This document shows, one piece after another, positions 6,873 through 8,480 of a DNA stretch of 8,480 nucleotides. The notes beneath the pieces are model-generated. The model ran no database searches and was not told the DNA's origin. It was given only the letters and a program-made list of their open reading frames with translations. The position numbers and the translations under genes are program-made. Each line of letters opens with the position of its first letter. Within the stretch, counting starts at the first letter, position 1. Source of the stretch: JAIRVZ01 sp031553755 (GTDB lineage: Bacteria; Bacteroidota; Bacteroidia; Bacteroidales; Azobacteroidaceae); assembly GCA_031553755.1 (NCBI GenBank), contig JAVBKZ010000123.1, positions 1 through 8,480 on the forward strand, given 5' to 3'.

Positions 6873-7360
6873 ATGAAAAATAAAATAATTTTAGGAGTTG
6901 CCACTTTGGTTTTTGTAGCTATTGTTGGCTTTAATATAAGTTTAGGACTTAAAATAAAAGATGTAAAAATTTATCATTAATAAATTTTGAGAGTTTGGCA
7001 TTTGGAGAAAGCAATTCAAAGCAAACAAAAGAAGGACCCAAAAAAACAGCAAGAGTTAAGTGTTCTACCACATCAACAACAACTACTACAACTACCACAA
7101 ATAATAATACAAACAATTCCAATAACAATTCTTCAGGGTGGAATGTTGGAGGTAGTATTTCTGGAGGTAATAGTATTATTGGAGGAGCAATAAATGGAGG
7201 ATATAATAATGGAAGTTCAAATAGTAGCAATAACAGTAATGGTAGCAGTACTAGTTCAACTACTGTTTCAACTACTACATCAGAATACTGGGCTGATAAA
7301 ATACTTTGTCAGAAGCAAAATGCTGAAAATTGTACCCCTTTTGATCCGTGTAAAAATTAA
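6873..7360 (+). pseudogene. NVEALA-family small secreted protein, frameshifted, with a low-complexity linker
   Basis: The ATG at 6873 begins MKNKIILGVATLVFVAIVGFNISLGLK, the leader typical of NVEALA-family proteins from Bacteroidales. The frame hits TAA at 6978-6980, but the continuation NLSLINFESLAFGESN lies in the frame reached by adding one A to the A5 run at 6965-6969. NFESLA then occupies the NVEALA motif position, where the leader is thought to be cut. Repaired, the protein would be 162 aa. After KKTARVKC comes a linker of about 70 residues of Thr, Asn, Gly and Ser, then EYWADKILC, QKQNAENC and TPFDPCKN, so three Cys cluster at the C-terminus plus one before the linker. Family members I know of are shorter and lack such a linker, which is unusual here. 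A canonical -1 slippery heptamer is absent, so programmed frameshifting is unlikely; decay or a sequencing indel fits better. Confidence 0.72.
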
Positions 7361-7371
7361 TTAAAAAATTG

Positions 7372-7456
7372 GGTGTGTCAAAAGTGTTTTTGATGGAGTT
7401 TTTGTTTGTAACAAAATATTAAACTTTTGAAAAATATACTATACTTTTGACACACC
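7372..7456. mobile_element. 85-bp MITE-like element with 14-bp perfect inverted ends
   Basis: GGTGTGTCAAAAGT at 7372-7385 and its exact reverse complement at 7443-7456 enclose 57 bp of AT-rich sequence with no coding capacity. Inverted ends of this length and spacing fit a miniature transposon-like element or the collapsed remains of an IS. The flanks (AAATTG on the left, TTAATTA on the right) show no clear target duplication. A terminator is less likely because the loop would be 57 nt. It lies between the NVEALA gene and propeller 3, ending 21 bp before the latter's start. Confidence 0.5.
7442..7449 (+). promoter_or_regulatory. Possible -7 box supplied by the 85-bp element
   Basis: TACTTTTG matches the Bacteroidota -7 pattern TAnnTTTG exactly and overlaps the right inverted end of the element. 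A start site a few bases downstream would give propeller 3 a leader of roughly 20 nt. The nearest TTTG upstream (7426-7429) is too close to be a standard -33 element, so the call rests on one short box. Confidence 0.25.
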
Positions 7457-7477
7457 TTAATTATAAAAAAACATTTT

Positions 7478-8398
7478 ATGAAAACGAAATTACAATTTTT
7501 GATATTTATAACAATCTCTTTAATTTCTTGTGGAAAAAAGGAAACATTTACTAATTTGAATTTAGATACTTCAGAGTTGAAAACCATTAGGATAAATGCC
7601 AACGAAGAGAATTTACCTAAAATAGATAGTTTGTTTAGTGAAGTTGAATTCTTAAAATTACAAACAACGGATAAAAATTTAATTGGTACAATTGCTCAGA
7701 TAATATTCCTTGATAGTTTAATTCTGATAACTGACAATAGTAGCGCTAAATCTATTTACGAATTTCATAACGATGGTTCTTTTTATAGGCAAATTGGGAA
7801 TATTGGGAATGGACCAAATGAATATGTAAGCATTGACCATGTAACACCTATTTCTAATAAAAAAATAATTTCAGTATTGGATTTATCTCAGCAAAAGGTC
7901 ATTTATTATAATTATAAAGGAGAATTTAATTCTTCAGAACAAATGAAATTTCCTTATTTATATTGTGAATACTTGAAAACAGGAGAAAAAGTATATTACA
8001 CATCGGGTCTTAAAGGCGCAGGATATCCCGATTGGGAAGAAAATACATTGACTGTTGCAGACACAAAAAATCAAATTTTGTATGGTGGATTTATGAATAC
8101 ATACGATACCCAAAAATTTACATATACAACATCTCTACCAATAAGAAATTTTGCTTCGGAAATATATTATGCTCCGAGTTTTTCAGATACTATATATAAG
8201 ATAGCAAAAGAATCGGTAATTGCCAAGTATCTAATTGATATTGAATGGAATAAAATGCCTGAAATAGGAAGAGAAACAACAGATGAAAAATTTTCAGACG
8301 ATACACATCGATATTTTTATTTCAATGGGGACTTTATAGAATATAATACTCCCAAAAATTTGGACAGAAAAAAAGAGAATTATATTTGTGCCAAATAA
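7478..8398 (+). pseudogene. 6-bladed beta-propeller lipoprotein 3, 3' end cut off by an IS3-family insertion
   Basis: The start MKTKLQFLIFITISLISC is a lipoprotein signal peptide with the lipobox LISC and Cys 18. The propeller motifs follow: LQTTDKNLIGTIAQI (61-75), then FHNDGSFYRQIGNIGNGPNEY to residue 116, where Asn replaces the second Gly of GPGEY. Similarity to propeller 1 continues through FTYTTSLPIRNF, YYAPSFSDTIYKI and YFYFNGDFIE (to residue 288, codon ending at 8341). Propeller 1 goes on for about 111 more residues after the matching FNGDFIE. Here only YNTPKNLDRKKENYICAK and a stop follow, and that tail is encoded by IS end sequence. About a quarter of the protein, including the last blades, is missing, so the fold probably cannot close. 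The downstream part of the gene should lie beyond the IS, outside the window. Confidence 0.82.
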
Positions 8399-8480
8399 AA
8401 AAAACATGAATAGAAAAAGTCGCAGAAAATTCAGTTCCGAATTTAAGGCCAAAGTAGCCTTTGAATCAATGCAAGAGCGA
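8342..8480 (+). mobile_element. Left end of an IS3-family (IS150-like) insertion sequence, runs off the window
   Basis: Homology to the propeller family stops at 8341, and the sequence changes to TATAATACT followed by CCCAAAAATTTGGACAG (8351-8367). The 'CCC...TTGGAC' layout near the tip is the one I know from IS150-type IS3 elements. An orfA begins about 64 bp further in, the usual spacing. The exact tip is uncertain by a few bases. The right end and any target duplication lie outside the window. Confidence 0.75.
8406..8480 (+). CDS. IS3-family transposase OrfA, N-terminal fragment
   Basis: The ATG at 8406 opens a frame to the window edge. Its first 25 residues, MNRKSRRKFSSEFKAKVAFE then SMQER, match the start of the helix-turn-helix OrfA proteins of IS3-family elements (the 'RRKFsaEFKakVAlEA' pattern, HTH_Tnp_1 type). 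OrfA binds the IS ends and, through a -1 frameshift into orfB, forms the active OrfAB transposase. It starts 8 bp after the stop of the truncated propeller frame and is oriented the same way. The gene is partial only because the window ends. Confidence 0.85.
   Translation, partial: MNRKSRRKFSSEFKAKVAFESMQER

Noticed and set aside
6963..6971. Programmed -1 frameshifting in the NVEALA gene
   Set aside because: The site reads GTA AAA ATT, which lacks a proper X XXY YYZ heptamer, and no downstream stem or upstream Shine-Dalgarno stimulator is evident.
6987..7193. Plus-strand frame of 68 codons rich in Gln and Leu inside the NVEALA gene
   Set aside because: It is an alternative frame of the trinucleotide-rich linker; the overlapping frame carries the NFESLA motif and the C-terminal cysteines.
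6949..7230. Minus-strand frame of 93 codons opposite the NVEALA gene, rich in Val and Leu
   Set aside because: The composition simply mirrors the ACA/AAC repeats of the plus-strand linker.

Overview
The window is AT-rich (by eye about two-thirds A+T) and reads as Bacteroidota, most likely a Bacteroidales gut-type genome. The support is three paralogous 6-bladed beta-propeller lipoproteins carrying the 'GxGPGEY' signature, an NVEALA-family small secreted protein, a DUF1573 lipoprotein, a transglutaminase-like protein, weak or absent Shine-Dalgarno sequences with A-rich start contexts, and possible TAnnTTTG -7 boxes. I cannot name a genus.

Layout. Positions 8-176 hold a 169-bp palindromic, MITE-like repeat, followed by a short 3' gene remnant (185-307) and then a membrane-anchored transglutaminase-like protein (525-2090). 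A structured intergenic repeat of about 230 bp (2105-2333) comes next. After it lies a tight four-gene run: propeller lipoprotein 1 (2480-3685), a membrane-anchored thioredoxin-like protein with a CxxC (3693-4289), propeller lipoprotein 2 (4343-5578), and a lipoprotein combining a thioredoxin-like region with DUF1573, broken by two compensating homopolymer frameshifts (5585-6487). The ~230-bp repeat then recurs (6532-6764, 181/183 identical over its core). It is followed by a frameshifted NVEALA-type protein with a large Thr/Asn/Gly/Ser linker (6873-7360), an 85-bp element with perfect 14-bp inverted ends (7372-7456), and a third propeller gene (7478-) cut off by the left end of an IS3-family (IS150-like) insertion whose orfA runs off the window (8406-8480).

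How the genes may work together (inference). NVEALA proteins are small exported polypeptides with C-terminal cysteines. Here one sits among cell-envelope propeller lipoproteins and two thioredoxin-like proteins with CxxC motifs. A plausible reading is an envelope module that exports, oxidises or displays a small Cys-containing protein. No function is proven from sequence.

Caveat. Three reading-frame breaks within 1.2 kb all fall in A or T homopolymers. Assembly or sequencing indels are therefore a real alternative to true gene decay. The IS3 truncation does not depend on homopolymers and looks genuine.
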